Below are positions 29,800-39,858 of a stretch of DNA of 64,000 nucleotides, in pieces (the first letter of the stretch is position 1; every line of letters begins with the position of its first letter). This stretch comes from Caldilineaceae bacterium (GTDB taxonomy: Bacteria > Chloroflexota > Anaerolineae > Caldilineales > Caldilineaceae): the NCBI GenBank assembly GCA_022821545.1, contig JAJEDJ010000003.1:1-64000 (forward strand), written 5' to 3'. A program made the position numbers and the translations under genes. The notes beneath the pieces are model-generated. The model had not been told where the DNA came from and ran no database searches. It was given only the letters and a program-made list of their open reading frames with translations.

Positions 29800-31656
29800 A
29801 TGTTGAACCGGCTGGTCGCCTTCCATAAACGGATAGAGAAACAGTTGCGGCTCGGATCGCCCGTTATTCGAGCGTGGATGCGCGCAATGCAAGCGATGTT
29901 TGCAGCCGCCCGGATCGCTCCTTTCAGAGTGGAAGTCACGGACTTGCAGGGGCCCGGCCGGCTTCTCGTCACTGTGCTGCTGGGCCTTATTGGCGTGGCC
30001 GCGGCAACATCGATTGCGAGTTTTGCGAGCGGGACGCAGGGCGCCGGGGAGATGGAAACCCTCTCCGAGACACAACTGCAGCCGGAGTCGCGGCAGGCGG
30101 ACAGCCGCAACGGTTGGTTGACGGTCGCGCTTGACACCGCTCTGCCGGAACGCTACTTCAGTCAGCTGCTCACCGCGGCCTTCGGTCTCGACGAGATCGT
30201 GTCCGGCGGCGCTCCCAAGACCGTCTTCCTGCTCGATCAGCCGCGCAACGCCGATGTGCAGATCCGATTGGTGGCCGGGACAAGGGAGGCGGGCACTGTG
30301 TTGTATACCCGCTACCTGGTGGCGGTTGCGCCCTTCGCCACAGTTCAGGATGACGTTTCGATGGCGGAGCTGACGCTGCGCTGGCAGGGCAGGGGCAGCG
30401 GCCCGTTGATCATTGATGCCGATTACGTATCCGAACTGGAGGCAATTTTCGGGGAAGAGGCGGCCGGCACAGTGCAGACGGCCAGCGGCAGCGTCCTTCC
30501 CGCTGTGTTGGAGGCGGCGCCCGGCGCCCTTGCGATAGTGCCGTTCGAAGGCCTTACGCCCGTCCTAAAGGTATTGCGTCTGAACGGCTTGAACATTGTC
30601 GGCAACACCTTTGACGCGGCCGCCTATCCGCTGACTGCCGTGGTGTCGGCATTTGGTACGGATAGTGAAGCCGTGGCCGCGGCCCTGCGACCGCAGATCA
30701 CAGAGCCCACGAACCGGAACCCAAACCGGTTAACCACCCTGATCATGACCGGTGTCACGGCCATGGCCCGCGTTACCGCGGCGCGCATGGAGGCAAAGGG
30801 TTACGACTACCCGGCCCAGGTGATCTCGTCAACGCTGCGTGCGGCCGACATTACTCACATCAGCAACGAAGTACCATTTCTGGAAGGCTGTAGCGTCGAC
30901 CCGTCTCTGAACAACATGATCTTTTGCAGCAGTCCCGCCTATTGGGCGGCGCTGGAGGCCCTGGGCGCCGATATCGTGGGACTCAGCGGCAACCATGTCA
31001 ACGACTTTGGACAGGAGGGCGCGCGCGAGTCGATTGCCTGGTATCGGAAGAACGGAATACCCATCTATGGGAGCGGTTTGAATGAGGAGGAGGCTTGCGC
31101 GCCGCTGTTATTTGAGCACAACGGCAACCGCTTCGCCTTTTTCGCCGCGCTGGCCCACTATCCCAGCTTTGCCTGGGCGACCGAGGACGGGCCGGGCGCC
31201 TGCCACTACTACGGAAATAAGGAGCGCATCTTTGCCAGGATCGCGGCGCTCCGCAACCAAGTCGATGTGATCGCGGTTGAGCTGCAGCATGAGGAAGTTT
31301 ACAACCCGGGGCCGATCTACCGGCAAGTGCAGGAGTACCGCGAGCTGCGCGCGGTCGGCGCAGACATCGTTACCGGCGTGCAGAGTCACGTGCCCCAGGC
31401 GATGGAACCGTATGGATATGGCTATGAGAAGCCCGGCATCATCGTCTACGGTTTGGGCAATCTCTTCTTCGATCAGATGTGGAGCTGGCAGACGCGTACG
31501 TCGTTGATCGCCCGCCATACGATCCATGACGGCAGAGTCATCAGCACGGAGATCCTGACCGCCGTGTTAGAGGACTATGCGCAACCGCGTTGGACGACTG
31601 AAGTAGAACGCTCTGATCTGTTGAGGCAGATTTTCAACGCAGCGCCGCCGCGTTGA
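29800..31656 (+). CDS. CapA family (PGA_cap) metallophosphoesterase-like envelope protein
   Basis: A 618-residue protein. A transmembrane segment near residues 48-68 (LLVTVLLGLIGVAAATSIAS) anchors it, and about 250 residues of unknown domain follow. The C-terminal half is a CapA/PgsA fold. GLSGNHVNDFGQEGARESI supplies the conserved Asn-His, and VDVIAVELQHEEVYNP and GVQSHVPQAMEPYG contain the later His residues. GNLFFDQ is the closing family motif. CapA-type proteins act in export or anchoring of poly-gamma-glutamate and related capsule polymers. No pgsB or pgsC is nearby, so its polymer is unknown. It faces the duplicated-HTH gene. Confidence 0.82.
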   Translation: MLNRLVAFHKRIEKQLRLGSPVIRAWMRAMQAMFAAARIAPFRVEVTDLQGPGRLLVTVLLGLIGVAAATSIASFASGTQGAGEMETLSETQLQPESRQADSRNGWLTVALDTALPERYFSQLLTAAFGLDEIVSGGAPKTVFLLDQPRNADVQIRLVAGTREAGTVLYTRYLVAVAPFATVQDDVSMAELTLRWQGRGSGPLIIDADYVSELEAIFGEEAAGTVQTASGSVLPAVLEAAPGALAIVPFEGLTPVLKVLRLNGLNIVGNTFDAAAYPLTAVVSAFGTDSEAVAAALRPQITEPTNRNPNRLTTLIMTGVTAMARVTAARMEAKGYDYPAQVISSTLRAADITHISNEVPFLEGCSVDPSLNNMIFCSSPAYWAALEALGADIVGLSGNHVNDFGQEGARESIAWYRKNGIPIYGSGLNEEEACAPLLFEHNGNRFAFFAALAHYPSFAWATEDGPGACHYYGNKERIFARIAALRNQVDVIAVELQHEEVYNPGPIYRQVQEYRELRAVGADIVTGVQSHVPQAMEPYGYGYEKPGIIVYGLGNLFFDQMWSWQTRTSLIARHTIHDGRVISTEILTAVLEDYAQPRWTTEVERSDLLRQIFNAAPPR

Positions 31657-31737
31657 GAGTGGCCGTCTTTTGAGGAAGTGTGGGTCCGGGACAGTCTTCC
31701 GGTATGCACCGTGTGTTGGAGAGTTGTCGCAGGCAGC

Positions 31738-32271
31738 CTATCCCGTCCTCGTAACCCCGCGGACCCCATATTCCCCTGCCTTGCGCATGAACTCCCTATA
31801 GGGTTTGCAGATTCTGCTGGCGTCCTCGTGAGCAATTTGCAGGAGCGACGCAATCTCCTCGTACGAAAGCGGATTGGTCAGGCGCACGCCCAGCGTCAAG
31901 ACGGCATCTTCAAAAGGATCGGCGAGCCGGTCAGCGCCGTTCACGATCTGCTGTTTCTGAAAAGATTCCCTCCCACTGTTCCCAAATGCCGCATTTTCCC
32001 ACATCGCGCGCGGCCGGACTGCCTTCCGGGACGACCGTCGCCTATAGGTGAGGGCAGGACCGTCTTCTCCCGTCGTGCGCAACAGCGCCTTGTACGGCTC
32101 GCAGACTTCGCTCACATTGGCGCGAGCGATGCCCAATGCCGACGCGATATCCTGGTACGAGAGCGGATCGCGCATCCGTACGCCGAGCGTCAAAATGGCA
32201 TCGTCAATGGGGTCCGGCAATCGGACCTCGCCGCTGACAGTTCGTTTGAGGGACCGGCTGTCTGCGCACAT
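31738..32271 (-). CDS. Duplicated helix-turn-helix-like protein, unrecognised family
   Basis: A 177-residue protein made of two copies of a domain of about 50 residues, at about 18-70 and 117-169. The first contains DAILTLGVRMRDPLSYQDIA and the second DAVLTLGVRLTNPLSYEEIA. After each comes a recognition-helix-like ALGIARANVSEVCEPYK or LLQIAHEDASRICKPYR. The pattern resembles a sigma-region-4 or MarR-like HTH. An Arg-rich linker joins the copies. It may bind a direct-repeat DNA site as a monomer. GAGGAGGT lies 6 bases before the ATG at 32271, so it is well translated. I cannot name the family. Confidence 0.6.
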   Translation of the reverse strand: MCADSRSLKRTVSGEVRLPDPIDDAILTLGVRMRDPLSYQDIASALGIARANVSEVCEPYKALLRTTGEDGPALTYRRRSSRKAVRPRAMWENAAFGNSGRESFQKQQIVNGADRLADPFEDAVLTLGVRLTNPLSYEEIASLLQIAHEDASRICKPYREFMRKAGEYGVRGVTRTG

Positions 32272-32415
32272 GGCGGACCTCCTCGGGATGGGAGCGATGT
32301 ATCAACCTGTCCACTTGCAGGGCTCTGCCCAACATTCTGGTCGAAGAGCGGACAGAAACCAAATCCGCCCGCGCCGCGGATATCGTAGTCGATTCCAGAG
32401 GAAAAGGAACGAACC

Positions 32416-32799
32416 ATGTCCAAACGCAAGCCAAAGAAGTCCGATCGCAGCTTCTCCAAAAGGGCGGATCCGCGGCTCGTTTACTCGACCGACCCGCAGC
32501 CCGAACCCGCACAGCCTCCGCCGGAGCTGCCCCGCAACCCGGCCGCGCCATTTGCCGTCCAGGGAACCCAGCCGGTGCGCGTCCGCCTGGAGCGGAAGGG
32601 GCGCAAAGGGAAGACCGTTTCGATCATTACCGGAGTGAAGAGCCCGGATGTGGGCAAGCGCGGCCTGTTGAAGCATCTGAAAGGCAAGTTGGGGTGCGGC
32701 GGCGCGGTCAAGGGCGCGGAGATCGAAATCCAGGGCGATCAGAGAGAACGGCTGGTCGCGCTTCTGAATGAACTTGGGTATCGAGCCAAACAGGGGTAG
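32416..32799 (+). CDS. SUI1/eIF1-family translation initiation factor (YciH-like)
   Basis: A 127-residue protein. Residues 1-50 are a disordered Lys/Pro-rich extension. The rest is a SUI1 domain: [20 protein letters not shown], then [20 protein letters not shown] and [17 protein letters not shown]. These correspond to the basic loop, the KLGCGG motif and the last helix of eIF1/YciH. Bacterial members bind the 30S subunit near the P site and can affect start-codon selection. The ATG at 32416 has AAGGA at good distance. It sits between the divergent HTH gene and the convergent glg genes with no operon partner. Confidence 0.85.
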   Translation: MSKRKPKKSDRSFSKRADPRLVYSTDPQPEPAQPPPELPRNPAAPFAVQGTQPVRVRLERKGRKGKTVSIITGVKSPDVGKRGLLKHLKGKLGCGGAVKGAEIEIQGDQRERLVALLNELGYRAKQG

Positions 32800-32841
32800 A
32801 GCAGGGACTTTCACGACGGTTCCGGTCAGCGCAGGCTCCGC

Positions 32842-34116
32842 TTAGCGCAGGTTCCGGCCAATGCTTGTCCCGCTTTCCACGCCCTTGCCGTCGCCATCGC
32901 CATTGCCATTACCGAATGCGTCGGCGCCGCTGAAGGGATGGATTACGACATTACGGCCTAACCGCGACCCGGCGGGAACGACGCTGCCCTTGCCGACGAG
33001 GGTCAGGCCGGTGTTGAGCCGGGCCGGCAACTCCGGGTTGGGGCTGTTGTTGTCGGAGTGGCCCACCAGCGCGTCCCGACAAACGCGCGCCTCCTTGTCG
33101 ATCACACAGCGCTCCACGACCGCGCCTGGTTCGATTACGGAGTCGTTGAGAATCACACTGTCTCGGACGACGGCTCCCTCACCCACCTGCACACCGGGGG
33201 ACAGTACGCTCCGTTTCACCTCGCCCTCGATCTGACAGCCATTGGACAGCAGCGCCCCATCCACGTCTGCGGCTGGCCCCAGCTTGACCGGCGCGCGCTC
33301 CTCGCTGCGCGTATGCACGACCCACTCCGGCGCATAGAGGTTGAGCGCCGGTTCCTCGGCCAGCAGGCTCATATTGGCATCCCAGTAGGCCTGGACCGTG
33401 CTTGCATCGGCCCAGTATCCGGGATAAGTGTAGCTGGCGACGTGCCCTTGTTCCACCAGCCCCGGCAGGATGTCCCTGCCGATGTCATCGCCGCTGGCGT
33501 TGCTCAGCGCCTCTACGAGAAAGTCGCGGTTGAAGACATAGACGCCCATGCTGGCGAGATTCTGCTGCGTGCGCCGCGGCTTCTCCTGGAACTCGACGAC
33601 GCGGTCGTCCGTATCCTGTGAAATGATACCGAAACGATGGGTCTCGTGGCGGCTGACGCGGCGCACGGCGATCGTCACCGGCGCGCCTGTACGCTGATGG
33701 TGCTCAAGAAATGGCCGGTAGTCCATCAGGTAGATATGTTTGCCGGAGAGGATCAGTACGCACGCCTCCTTCTGCTGGAGTACGTAGTCCAGGTTTCGGC
33801 GGATGGCGTCGGCGGAGCCCCGTTGCCAGTCGCCGTAGGGTCCGCCGCGGTAAGGCTGCAACAGGCGCACGCCGCCGCTGGAGCGGTCGAGGTCCCAGGG
33901 TTTGCCGATGCCGATATGATCGTTGAGGCTGCGGGGGCGGTATTGGGTGAGCACGGCGACGTTGTGAATGCCGCTGTTGACACAGTTGCTGAGAGAGAAG
34001 TCGATCAGCCGGAACTTGCCGGCAAAGGGGACGGCCGGCTCGGATCGGACTTCGGTAAGGACACTGAGGTCGGCGTTGTCGGCGCCGGCCATGATCATGG
34101 CAAATGCACAAGACAT
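32842..34116 (-). CDS. GlgD-like degenerate ADP-glucose pyrophosphorylase paralog
   Basis: A 424-residue homolog of glucose-1-phosphate adenylyltransferase with intact fold (nucleotidyltransferase domain plus left-handed beta-helix) but lost catalytic residues. The GGEGTRL loop reads GADNADL (11-17). RAKPAVPF reads RSEPAVPF, so the ATP/PPi-binding Lys is Glu26. SGDHIY reads SGKHIY, so the catalytic Asp is Lys126. GTADA reads GSADA. This pattern fits a non-catalytic regulatory subunit, as GlgD is for GlgC in Firmicutes. It follows the intact glgC by 47 bases on the same strand. The start MSCAFAMIM aligns with GlgC; an upstream extension to 34161 does not. Confidence 0.85.
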   Translation of the reverse strand: MSCAFAMIMAGADNADLSVLTEVRSEPAVPFAGKFRLIDFSLSNCVNSGIHNVAVLTQYRPRSLNDHIGIGKPWDLDRSSGGVRLLQPYRGGPYGDWQRGSADAIRRNLDYVLQQKEACVLILSGKHIYLMDYRPFLEHHQRTGAPVTIAVRRVSRHETHRFGIISQDTDDRVVEFQEKPRRTQQNLASMGVYVFNRDFLVEALSNASGDDIGRDILPGLVEQGHVASYTYPGYWADASTVQAYWDANMSLLAEEPALNLYAPEWVVHTRSEERAPVKLGPAADVDGALLSNGCQIEGEVKRSVLSPGVQVGEGAVVRDSVILNDSVIEPGAVVERCVIDKEARVCRDALVGHSDNNSPNPELPARLNTGLTLVGKGSVVPAGSRLGRNVVIHPFSGADAFGNGNGDGDGKGVESGTSIGRNLR

Positions 34117-34163
34117 AGGAAACAATCCTCGCGGTGCGCTTGTGTAGGGGCGCAACGCCAAAA

Positions 34164-35423
34164 CTATATGGTTTGACCGTCCTCCACAACGAGGTTTGGT
34201 GGAAAATCCTCTTCGCCCCGATCGCCGTTGACGATGACATTCGTGCCGATCCGGGCGCCGTCGGGAATGAATGCGCCCTTGCCGATGACGGTGTGACCGC
34301 TGTCCAGCTTGTCGGCAAACTGCTGATTGGGTGGGGGCGCGTCGGAAGTGGCGCCGCCGACCCGGGCGCCGAACCCGACGATCACCTCTTTGTCGATGAT
34401 GACCCGTTCCACGCGTGCGCCGGGGCCGATCCAGGAATCATTCATGAGAATGCTGTCCTCCACCACCGCGCCGGGGCTGACATAGACGCCGGGACTGAAG
34501 ATGCTGTTCTTGACGACCCCATGAACTTCGCAGCCGTTGGACACCATGCTCTGCACGACCTGGGACTGGGGTCCGAACTTTGCGGGCGGACGTTCCTCGG
34601 AACGGGTGGAAATGGGCCAGTTGTCGGTGTATAGATCGAGAGCCGGATTGGGTCTGAGCAGCTCGAGGCTTGTCTTCCAGTAGGCGTCTACGGTGCCGAC
34701 GTCGACCCAATATCCTGTGAAAGGGTAGGAGAGAACGCGGTCGCCGGCAGCGAGCATGGAGGGGACGACGTGCTGGCCGAAGTCGGTGCGGGGGCCGTCA
34801 GCGCCCTTTTCCTGCAGGCGTTGTTCCAGCACGCGGCTGTTAAAGGCATAGATGCCCATCGATGCCAGATTGCTGGTCGGCTGTTCCGGCTTTTCATGGA
34901 ACCGGACGATCTCATCCTCCGAGTTCGTCTCCATGATGCCGAAACGGGGCGCCTCCTCAATGGGCACCGGCATTACCGCGATCGTCAGGTCGGCGCCCTT
35001 GCGCTGGTGGAAGTCCAGCATCGGGCCGTAGTCCATCTTATAGATGTGGTCGCCGGAGAGAATCAGGGCCGTGTCCGCGTTGTGTTCGGCGAGAAAGTTC
35101 AGATTCTGCAGGATCGCGTCGGCCGTGCCCGCATACCAATCCGATTCGCCGCGGCCCTGAAAAGGTTGCAAGAGGCGGATCCCGCCGTGCTGACGGTCCA
35201 GATCCCAGGGCTTGCCGATGCCGATGTGTTCGTTAAGACTGTGGGGACGGTACTGCGTGAGAACGCCGACGGAATAAATGCCGCTATTGACGCAGTTGCT
35301 GATGGTGAAATCGATAATCCGAAATTTGCCGGCGAACGGAACCGCGGGTTTGGCCCTCTTTTCGGACAGGACGGTCAGACGAGTGCCCTCTCCACCAGCC
35401 AGAATCATAGCAACGGTTCTCAT
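34164..35423 (-). CDS. glgC: Glucose-1-phosphate adenylyltransferase
   Basis: A 419-residue ADP-glucose pyrophosphorylase, the committing step of glycogen synthesis (ATP plus glucose-1-phosphate to ADP-glucose). All motifs are intact: [12 protein letters not shown] (5-16), RAKPAVPF with Lys25, [10 protein letters not shown], and [10 protein letters not shown] with catalytic Asp125. FHEKP and the C-terminal hexapeptide beta-helix follow. The ATG at 35423 places [11 protein letters not shown] at the usual N-terminus; the frame is open to 35612 but the extra 63 residues look non-coding. It is transcribed first, ahead of the GlgD-like paralog, and has a candidate promoter at 35500-35528. Confidence 0.93.
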   Translation of the reverse strand: MRTVAMILAGGEGTRLTVLSEKRAKPAVPFAGKFRIIDFTISNCVNSGIYSVGVLTQYRPHSLNEHIGIGKPWDLDRQHGGIRLLQPFQGRGESDWYAGTADAILQNLNFLAEHNADTALILSGDHIYKMDYGPMLDFHQRKGADLTIAVMPVPIEEAPRFGIMETNSEDEIVRFHEKPEQPTSNLASMGIYAFNSRVLEQRLQEKGADGPRTDFGQHVVPSMLAAGDRVLSYPFTGYWVDVGTVDAYWKTSLELLRPNPALDLYTDNWPISTRSEERPPAKFGPQSQVVQSMVSNGCEVHGVVKNSIFSPGVYVSPGAVVEDSILMNDSWIGPGARVERVIIDKEVIVGFGARVGGATSDAPPPNQQFADKLDSGHTVIGKGAFIPDGARIGTNVIVNGDRGEEDFPPNLVVEDGQTI

Positions 35424-35499
35424 GGGCGACCTTCCAAAATCTCTCTGTGTGACGAAGCAATTTGTCACGAAGCGATCATGCGATCCCGGAATTGGCTCT

Positions 35500-35528
35500 A
35501 TCTTATCTGAATAAGCATGGATGCCCAA
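35500..35528 (-). promoter_or_regulatory. Candidate glgC promoter
   Basis: On the minus strand TTGGGC (35528-35523), a 17-base spacer and TAAGAT (35505-35500) would start transcription about 70 bases upstream of the glgC ATG. Confidence 0.4.
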
Positions 35529-35644
35529 TAGGAGAATTGACCGTTTCGCCATTTGCCGGGAGGCGGGGCGCTTGATTGGAAATCTCGATGAATGTGAATA
35601 TCTCTCGGCCATTGACTCTACGGGCCATTCATGTTGATCCGTTC

Positions 35645-35672
35645 TTGGAATTTCTGCTGGAATCTCTATACT
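35645..35672 (+). promoter_or_regulatory. Candidate promoter of the GT39-type gene
   Basis: TTGGAA (35645-35650), a 16-base spacer and TATACT (35667-35672) lie about 120 bases before the ATG at 35800. Confidence 0.5.
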
Positions 35673-35799
35673 TAACGTTTGTGTTCAAGAAAAGCGCGCC
35701 CAGGTTGAGGGCATTTGGACAGACGTTTTGGCCGGCACAGCTGTAGTACGGGAAAGCGGAAGAGCGTAGGTCTGGCAATACGGTCAAGAGTGAAAGAGC

Positions 35800-38028
35800 A
35801 TGCTTAAGAGGTTGTCCAGCTCCTTTATCGGGCGGGGGCGCGGCGCAACAGTATCCCCGCAGAGACCGGCCGGCAGGGTCGCGTCGGAAAAAGCTGCGCG
35901 CCGGCGTATCCTGTTTTCCACGCTGGGAATTCTGCTCGCATTGACGCTGGCGGTCGCGGCGTTGCGTCTTCGAAGCATAACCGAATTCCCGCAGGGGATC
36001 CAGAGTGATGAGGGGCCGGACGGCGTCTATGCCCTGCAGGTGTTGCAGGGGGAGCATGCCGTTTTCTTCCCCGAGGCGGCCAGCGGGCGCGAGTGGATGG
36101 GCGTCTATGCGATTGCGCTGACGACATCCTTTCTGGGGCGCACGCTGCTTGCCTTTCGATTGCCGACGGCGCTGGCCGGCGCGGGCACCGTTTTTGTCCT
36201 CTTTTGGCTGGGCCGGCTGCTGTTTGGGCGAGACGAAAGTGGGCGGGAGACGCCCTGGCGGGGCCTGTTGATCGGGGGCGTTGGCGCCGGTCTGCTGGCA
36301 GTTTCGATGGGCCAGACGATTATCGGCCGGGCGTCGCTGCGGGCCAACTATCTGCCCCTCTTTCTCGGGCTCTGTTTTGCCCTGCTCTGGTGGGGGTGGT
36401 CGGGAGCGGGGCGCGAGCGGAAATGGTTGTGGATTGCGCTGGCGGGCGTGTGCGCCGGCCTGCTGCCGTACACCTACATTCCGTCACGCTTTACGCCGTT
36501 TCTGTTTCTCTTCTTTGGGCTGAGCTTTCTGTGGCCGCTGCGGGCTGACGCCGGAGAAAGATTGAAGGCTTCACTGCCCTCGGCGGCCGTATTCGTCGGC
36601 GCGGCCGGGTTGGTCGCTGCACCGCTCCTCATCTACTTTGCAATTCACCCTGAGCACTTTTTCATTCGCAGTAGAGAAGTGTGGTTGCTCAATGAGAGTC
36701 AGGGAACTGCCTTGGGCGCGTTTGTGTACAACGTATGGGAACATCTGCTGGCCTTTGGCTTTCGTGGCGACCTGCGCGAGCGGTACAACTTTGCCGGGCG
36801 GCCGCTCCTGAACCCGTGGGAGGCGATTTTCTTCTGGTACGGTGTCGGGATTGCGTTCTGGCGCTGGCAACGGCAGCCGGCCTATCGACTGTTGCTACTG
36901 TGGCTGGCCGTGCTGCTGGTTCCGGCCATGCTGGCTCGGGATGTCGGGTTAGGGCCGAACACGCTGCGCATGATCGGCGCGGCGCCGGCTGTCTATCTGC
37001 TGATAGGCGTCGGCATGTGGGAGCTGTACCGGCTGCTGAGAGACCGGTGGGGTCTGACTCGGATTTTCGGCGGAGATGGGACCAGGGTATCGGTTGCGCT
37101 GGGGGCTGTTGTCGGCGGCGTTGTGCTCCTTCAGGGGATAAACACCTACCGAACCTATTTTCAGGAATGGGCGCTCTCGTCCGAATTTTATCTGGCGTAC
37201 CACGGTGAATGGGCTGATGCCGCCCAGATTTTGAATGCGCAGCCGGCCGCGGCAAACATGGTTTACCTGCTCCCCTACAGGTTTGACGAGCACTATGGAT
37301 TCGAGTACCTGTACCACGGGGACGTGCCGGCCCGCGTTGTCCGCGCCGTCAGGCCGGACTTGGCGCAGAAGGTCGAAAGTCTGCTCGCGGAACAGGGCGA
37401 AGTTTCCACTGTGAAAGTTCTGGACTGGAACGAAGAGTTCGTCTGGGCCGGGCAGGGGGATGAAAACCTGGTGGCCCTGCTGGGCAAGTTCGGGCGCTAT
37501 ACGGGCAGTGAGGCGTTCACCAATTTCCGCCTTCACACCTACACCGAGCTTGATCTGGAGCAGACCTGGACCTTCTATGAGTATCTTGAGCCTCTGACGG
37601 TTCATTACGACGGCGGAATCGATCTTGTGGGCCTTGCGCTGGGCAAGGGCGAGGAGCAGATCTCTTCGCAGCAGATGCTTGAGCTGGGGCAGGACCGTTC
37701 GCTCTGGGTCGGCCTGCAATGGGAGACTACGCCGGGCCTGGAGACCGACTATGCGGTCTCGTTGCGCCTGTACAACAGTGAGGGGGAGATGTCGTTCCAG
37801 GACGACCATGTCCTGGGCAACTCGACCTTTGCGCGCACGCGCCACTGGGCGGCGGGCGAACCGGTCGACACCCTCTTTCACCTTGATCTTGCCGCTGACC
37901 TGCGGCCGGGCGAGTACGAATTGCGGCTGATCGTTTACGGCGCCGACACGAAAGTGCCGACCGTGGAGATCGGTGTGTGGGAGCCGGAGCTGCTGCTGGC
38001 GCGGGTACGGCTGGAGGATGGCGGTTGA
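35800..38028 (+). CDS. GT39/ArnT-like polytopic membrane glycosyltransferase
   Basis: A 742-residue membrane protein with about 10-12 hydrophobic helices in residues 40-450 and a soluble C-terminal domain of about 250 residues. The first loop carries the acidic motif IQSDEGPDGVYALQVLQG, which matches the catalytic Asp/Glu loop of GT-C enzymes using polyprenyl-phosphate sugars (PMT/GT39, ArnT). GRASLRANYLPLFL and the LPYTYIPSRFTP stretch are further family features. It would glycosylate proteins or lipids on the outer face of the membrane. The C-terminal part (LYNSEGEMSFQDDHVLG ... LRPGEYELRLIVY) looks beta-rich and may bind the acceptor. Confidence 0.8.
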   Translation: MLKRLSSSFIGRGRGATVSPQRPAGRVASEKAARRRILFSTLGILLALTLAVAALRLRSITEFPQGIQSDEGPDGVYALQVLQGEHAVFFPEAASGREWMGVYAIALTTSFLGRTLLAFRLPTALAGAGTVFVLFWLGRLLFGRDESGRETPWRGLLIGGVGAGLLAVSMGQTIIGRASLRANYLPLFLGLCFALLWWGWSGAGRERKWLWIALAGVCAGLLPYTYIPSRFTPFLFLFFGLSFLWPLRADAGERLKASLPSAAVFVGAAGLVAAPLLIYFAIHPEHFFIRSREVWLLNESQGTALGAFVYNVWEHLLAFGFRGDLRERYNFAGRPLLNPWEAIFFWYGVGIAFWRWQRQPAYRLLLLWLAVLLVPAMLARDVGLGPNTLRMIGAAPAVYLLIGVGMWELYRLLRDRWGLTRIFGGDGTRVSVALGAVVGGVVLLQGINTYRTYFQEWALSSEFYLAYHGEWADAAQILNAQPAAANMVYLLPYRFDEHYGFEYLYHGDVPARVVRAVRPDLAQKVESLLAEQGEVSTVKVLDWNEEFVWAGQGDENLVALLGKFGRYTGSEAFTNFRLHTYTELDLEQTWTFYEYLEPLTVHYDGGIDLVGLALGKGEEQISSQQMLELGQDRSLWVGLQWETTPGLETDYAVSLRLYNSEGEMSFQDDHVLGNSTFARTRHWAAGEPVDTLFHLDLAADLRPGEYELRLIVYGADTKVPTVEIGVWEPELLLARVRLEDGG

Positions 38029-38062
38029 AGAGAGGCGGCCCACAATTTGAATTGGCGCGTTC

Positions 38063-38091
38063 TTGAACTTTGGCGCTTGAACGGCTATACT
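38063..38091 (+). promoter_or_regulatory. Sigma70-type promoter of the orphan gene pair
   Basis: TTGAAC (38063-38068), a 17-base spacer and TATACT (38086-38091) give a near-consensus promoter about 100 bases before the GTG start at 38195. Confidence 0.6.
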
Positions 38092-38194
38092 CTATTGTTG
38101 AGTTGCCAACCTTACCTTTACGCGGATTGCAGGCAAAGCGGCGCACAGCGAATTGGTGCAGGCGCGCCGCCTGTGTTTTCAGAAGGAGGAAGAC

Positions 38195-39793
38195 GTGCTG
38201 TTGCGAAGGACCCAAACTGCTTCATTTTGGCGCGATCAGTTCAGAGTTACCGATGAAGACCTGGACTTTGTCCATGAACTGATCCTCGATGCAGAGTCGC
38301 CAATGACGACCGGTCAATTGGCGCTGCGGCTGATCCGGGAATACCAGCGCCGCGAGACAGCGCGGATGGAGTCCGAGCTGAAGAAGGGCGCCGTATACCA
38401 GCCCCAGAATCTTTATGATATCGGGGAGACCCTCATCTTCCCCGCCATGGACTTTCTGGTTGGCGAAATCCTCGAAACCCGGTCCGGCCAGAACCCGGAG
38501 CATGGCGCCTTCGATGTCATCCGCGTTGAATTCGCCGACACAGGTGAAACCCGGGAATTCGCGGCCAATCTTCAGACGGGCCACCGCCTCAACGGAACCA
38601 ACGGGCAGACGACCGGTGATGAGGAAGCTCTCCTTTCGGCCGAGGAGATCCATTCGCTGTACCGGAATGAGATCGAAGAGAGTCTCCTCTTTACCCTGAC
38701 GGAAGGCGAACGAAACGAAGATTTCGTCCATATTGACGACTACTGGCTCCTTGCCGACATGCTGGCCGAAGTTCATGTGGGCCACCTGAACATCGCCGAG
38801 GCGCTGCTGGAGATGCAGAACCGGCCGCTGACGCCCGAGGAGCTGCTGCCGGAGCTTGACCTGCAGGCTGACGATGTGTCCCAGCCAATGCAGGTTATCA
38901 GCGTGAACCACGCCCTGGGAAGCGACGAACGCTTCGACCAGGTTGGCAGCGCCGCCGGCCCCGTATGGTTCCTGTCACGGCTGGAACCACCGGAGGCGCA
39001 GACTATCCCGCCTCTCCTCCAACCTAACATTGGCCTCTACAAACGGGCCATCTTGAGTGTGGAGCTCCTGCAGATGGAATGGGAATTGGACGATGAATGG
39101 GGCGATAGCGGCGCCAGCACTCCCGTTTCGTCGGTCGTCCCGAGCATCAGTTTCACGTTGACCTTCCCGCACTGGCTGTATGGCACGCTGCCGCTCAGCA
39201 GCCGCACGCGGGCGCTCTTCCCACCACACAGCGCGCAAGAGCGTTCGATGGTGACCGTTGTCGACGGCCGCTGGGGCAACCGCTACACCGCCTGGGTCGT
39301 CCATGAGGGACGCTACGTGTGCGGACTCAAGGACTGGATGGTTGCGCACAACTTGCCGGTGAGCGCTCAGATCACGTTGGAGCGGACCGATGAGCCGGAT
39401 GAAGTCATCATTGACTTCCACCCGCGCCGGATGAGACGCGAGTGGAGCCGCATCGCCAAAGTCGATCCGGACCGGCAGCGTTTCGCGCTTGAGATGAACA
39501 AAGTGCAGATCTCCTGTGAGTACGACGAGAACCTGATCGTTTCAAGTGAGGACCGGGAGGGTCTGGAAGCGTTCAACGCCGGCTACGAAGGCAACGACGC
39601 CGCGCTGGAGCAGATCGTGGAGATGATCGTGCCCGAGATTGCCAAGCTGAACCCGCAGGGCACCGCGCATGTCAAAACAATCTACAGTGCGGTCAACATG
39701 TTCTGGCGCTGTCCGCCGGGACCGATATTCTATACATTGATCAGCAACTCCCGCTTCCAGGATGTCGGGGACGGATTCTTCAAGGTAAGATGA
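38195..39793 (+). CDS. Hypothetical protein with terminal winged-helix-like regions
   Basis: A 532-residue soluble protein I do not recognise. The start is GTG at 38195: AGGAGG ends five bases upstream, while an earlier in-frame TTG has no such site. Near the N-terminus VTDEDLDFVHELILDAESPM and TTGQLALRLI look like a winged helix. A segment near residues 200-225 (LADMLAEVHVGHLNIAEALL) may be another. The last 50 residues (HVKTIYSAVNMFW ... FQDVGDGFFKVR) resemble the end of HARE-HTH-like winged helices. The middle is beta-rich. It may be a DNA- or RNA-binding regulator. A 148-residue gene follows after 65 bases, forming a probable operon. Confidence 0.6.
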   Translation: MLLRRTQTASFWRDQFRVTDEDLDFVHELILDAESPMTTGQLALRLIREYQRRETARMESELKKGAVYQPQNLYDIGETLIFPAMDFLVGEILETRSGQNPEHGAFDVIRVEFADTGETREFAANLQTGHRLNGTNGQTTGDEEALLSAEEIHSLYRNEIEESLLFTLTEGERNEDFVHIDDYWLLADMLAEVHVGHLNIAEALLEMQNRPLTPEELLPELDLQADDVSQPMQVISVNHALGSDERFDQVGSAAGPVWFLSRLEPPEAQTIPPLLQPNIGLYKRAILSVELLQMEWELDDEWGDSGASTPVSSVVPSISFTLTFPHWLYGTLPLSSRTRALFPPHSAQERSMVTVVDGRWGNRYTAWVVHEGRYVCGLKDWMVAHNLPVSAQITLERTDEPDEVIIDFHPRRMRREWSRIAKVDPDRQRFALEMNKVQISCEYDENLIVSSEDREGLEAFNAGYEGNDAALEQIVEMIVPEIAKLNPQGTAHVKTIYSAVNMFWRCPPGPIFYTLISNSRFQDVGDGFFKVR

Positions 39794-39858
39794 GGATGCG
39801 TAGCCGGTATGGCACGCTCTTCACCGGCTCTTGAACATCGAGAAGGGATAAGAAGAAG

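Larger units (their letters stand above)
35424..35799. other. Divergent intergenic region glgC / GT39
   Basis: About 375 bases holding one candidate promoter for each flanking gene (35500-35528 minus, 35645-35672 plus). No gene or structured RNA was recognised in the remainder. Confidence 0.5.
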
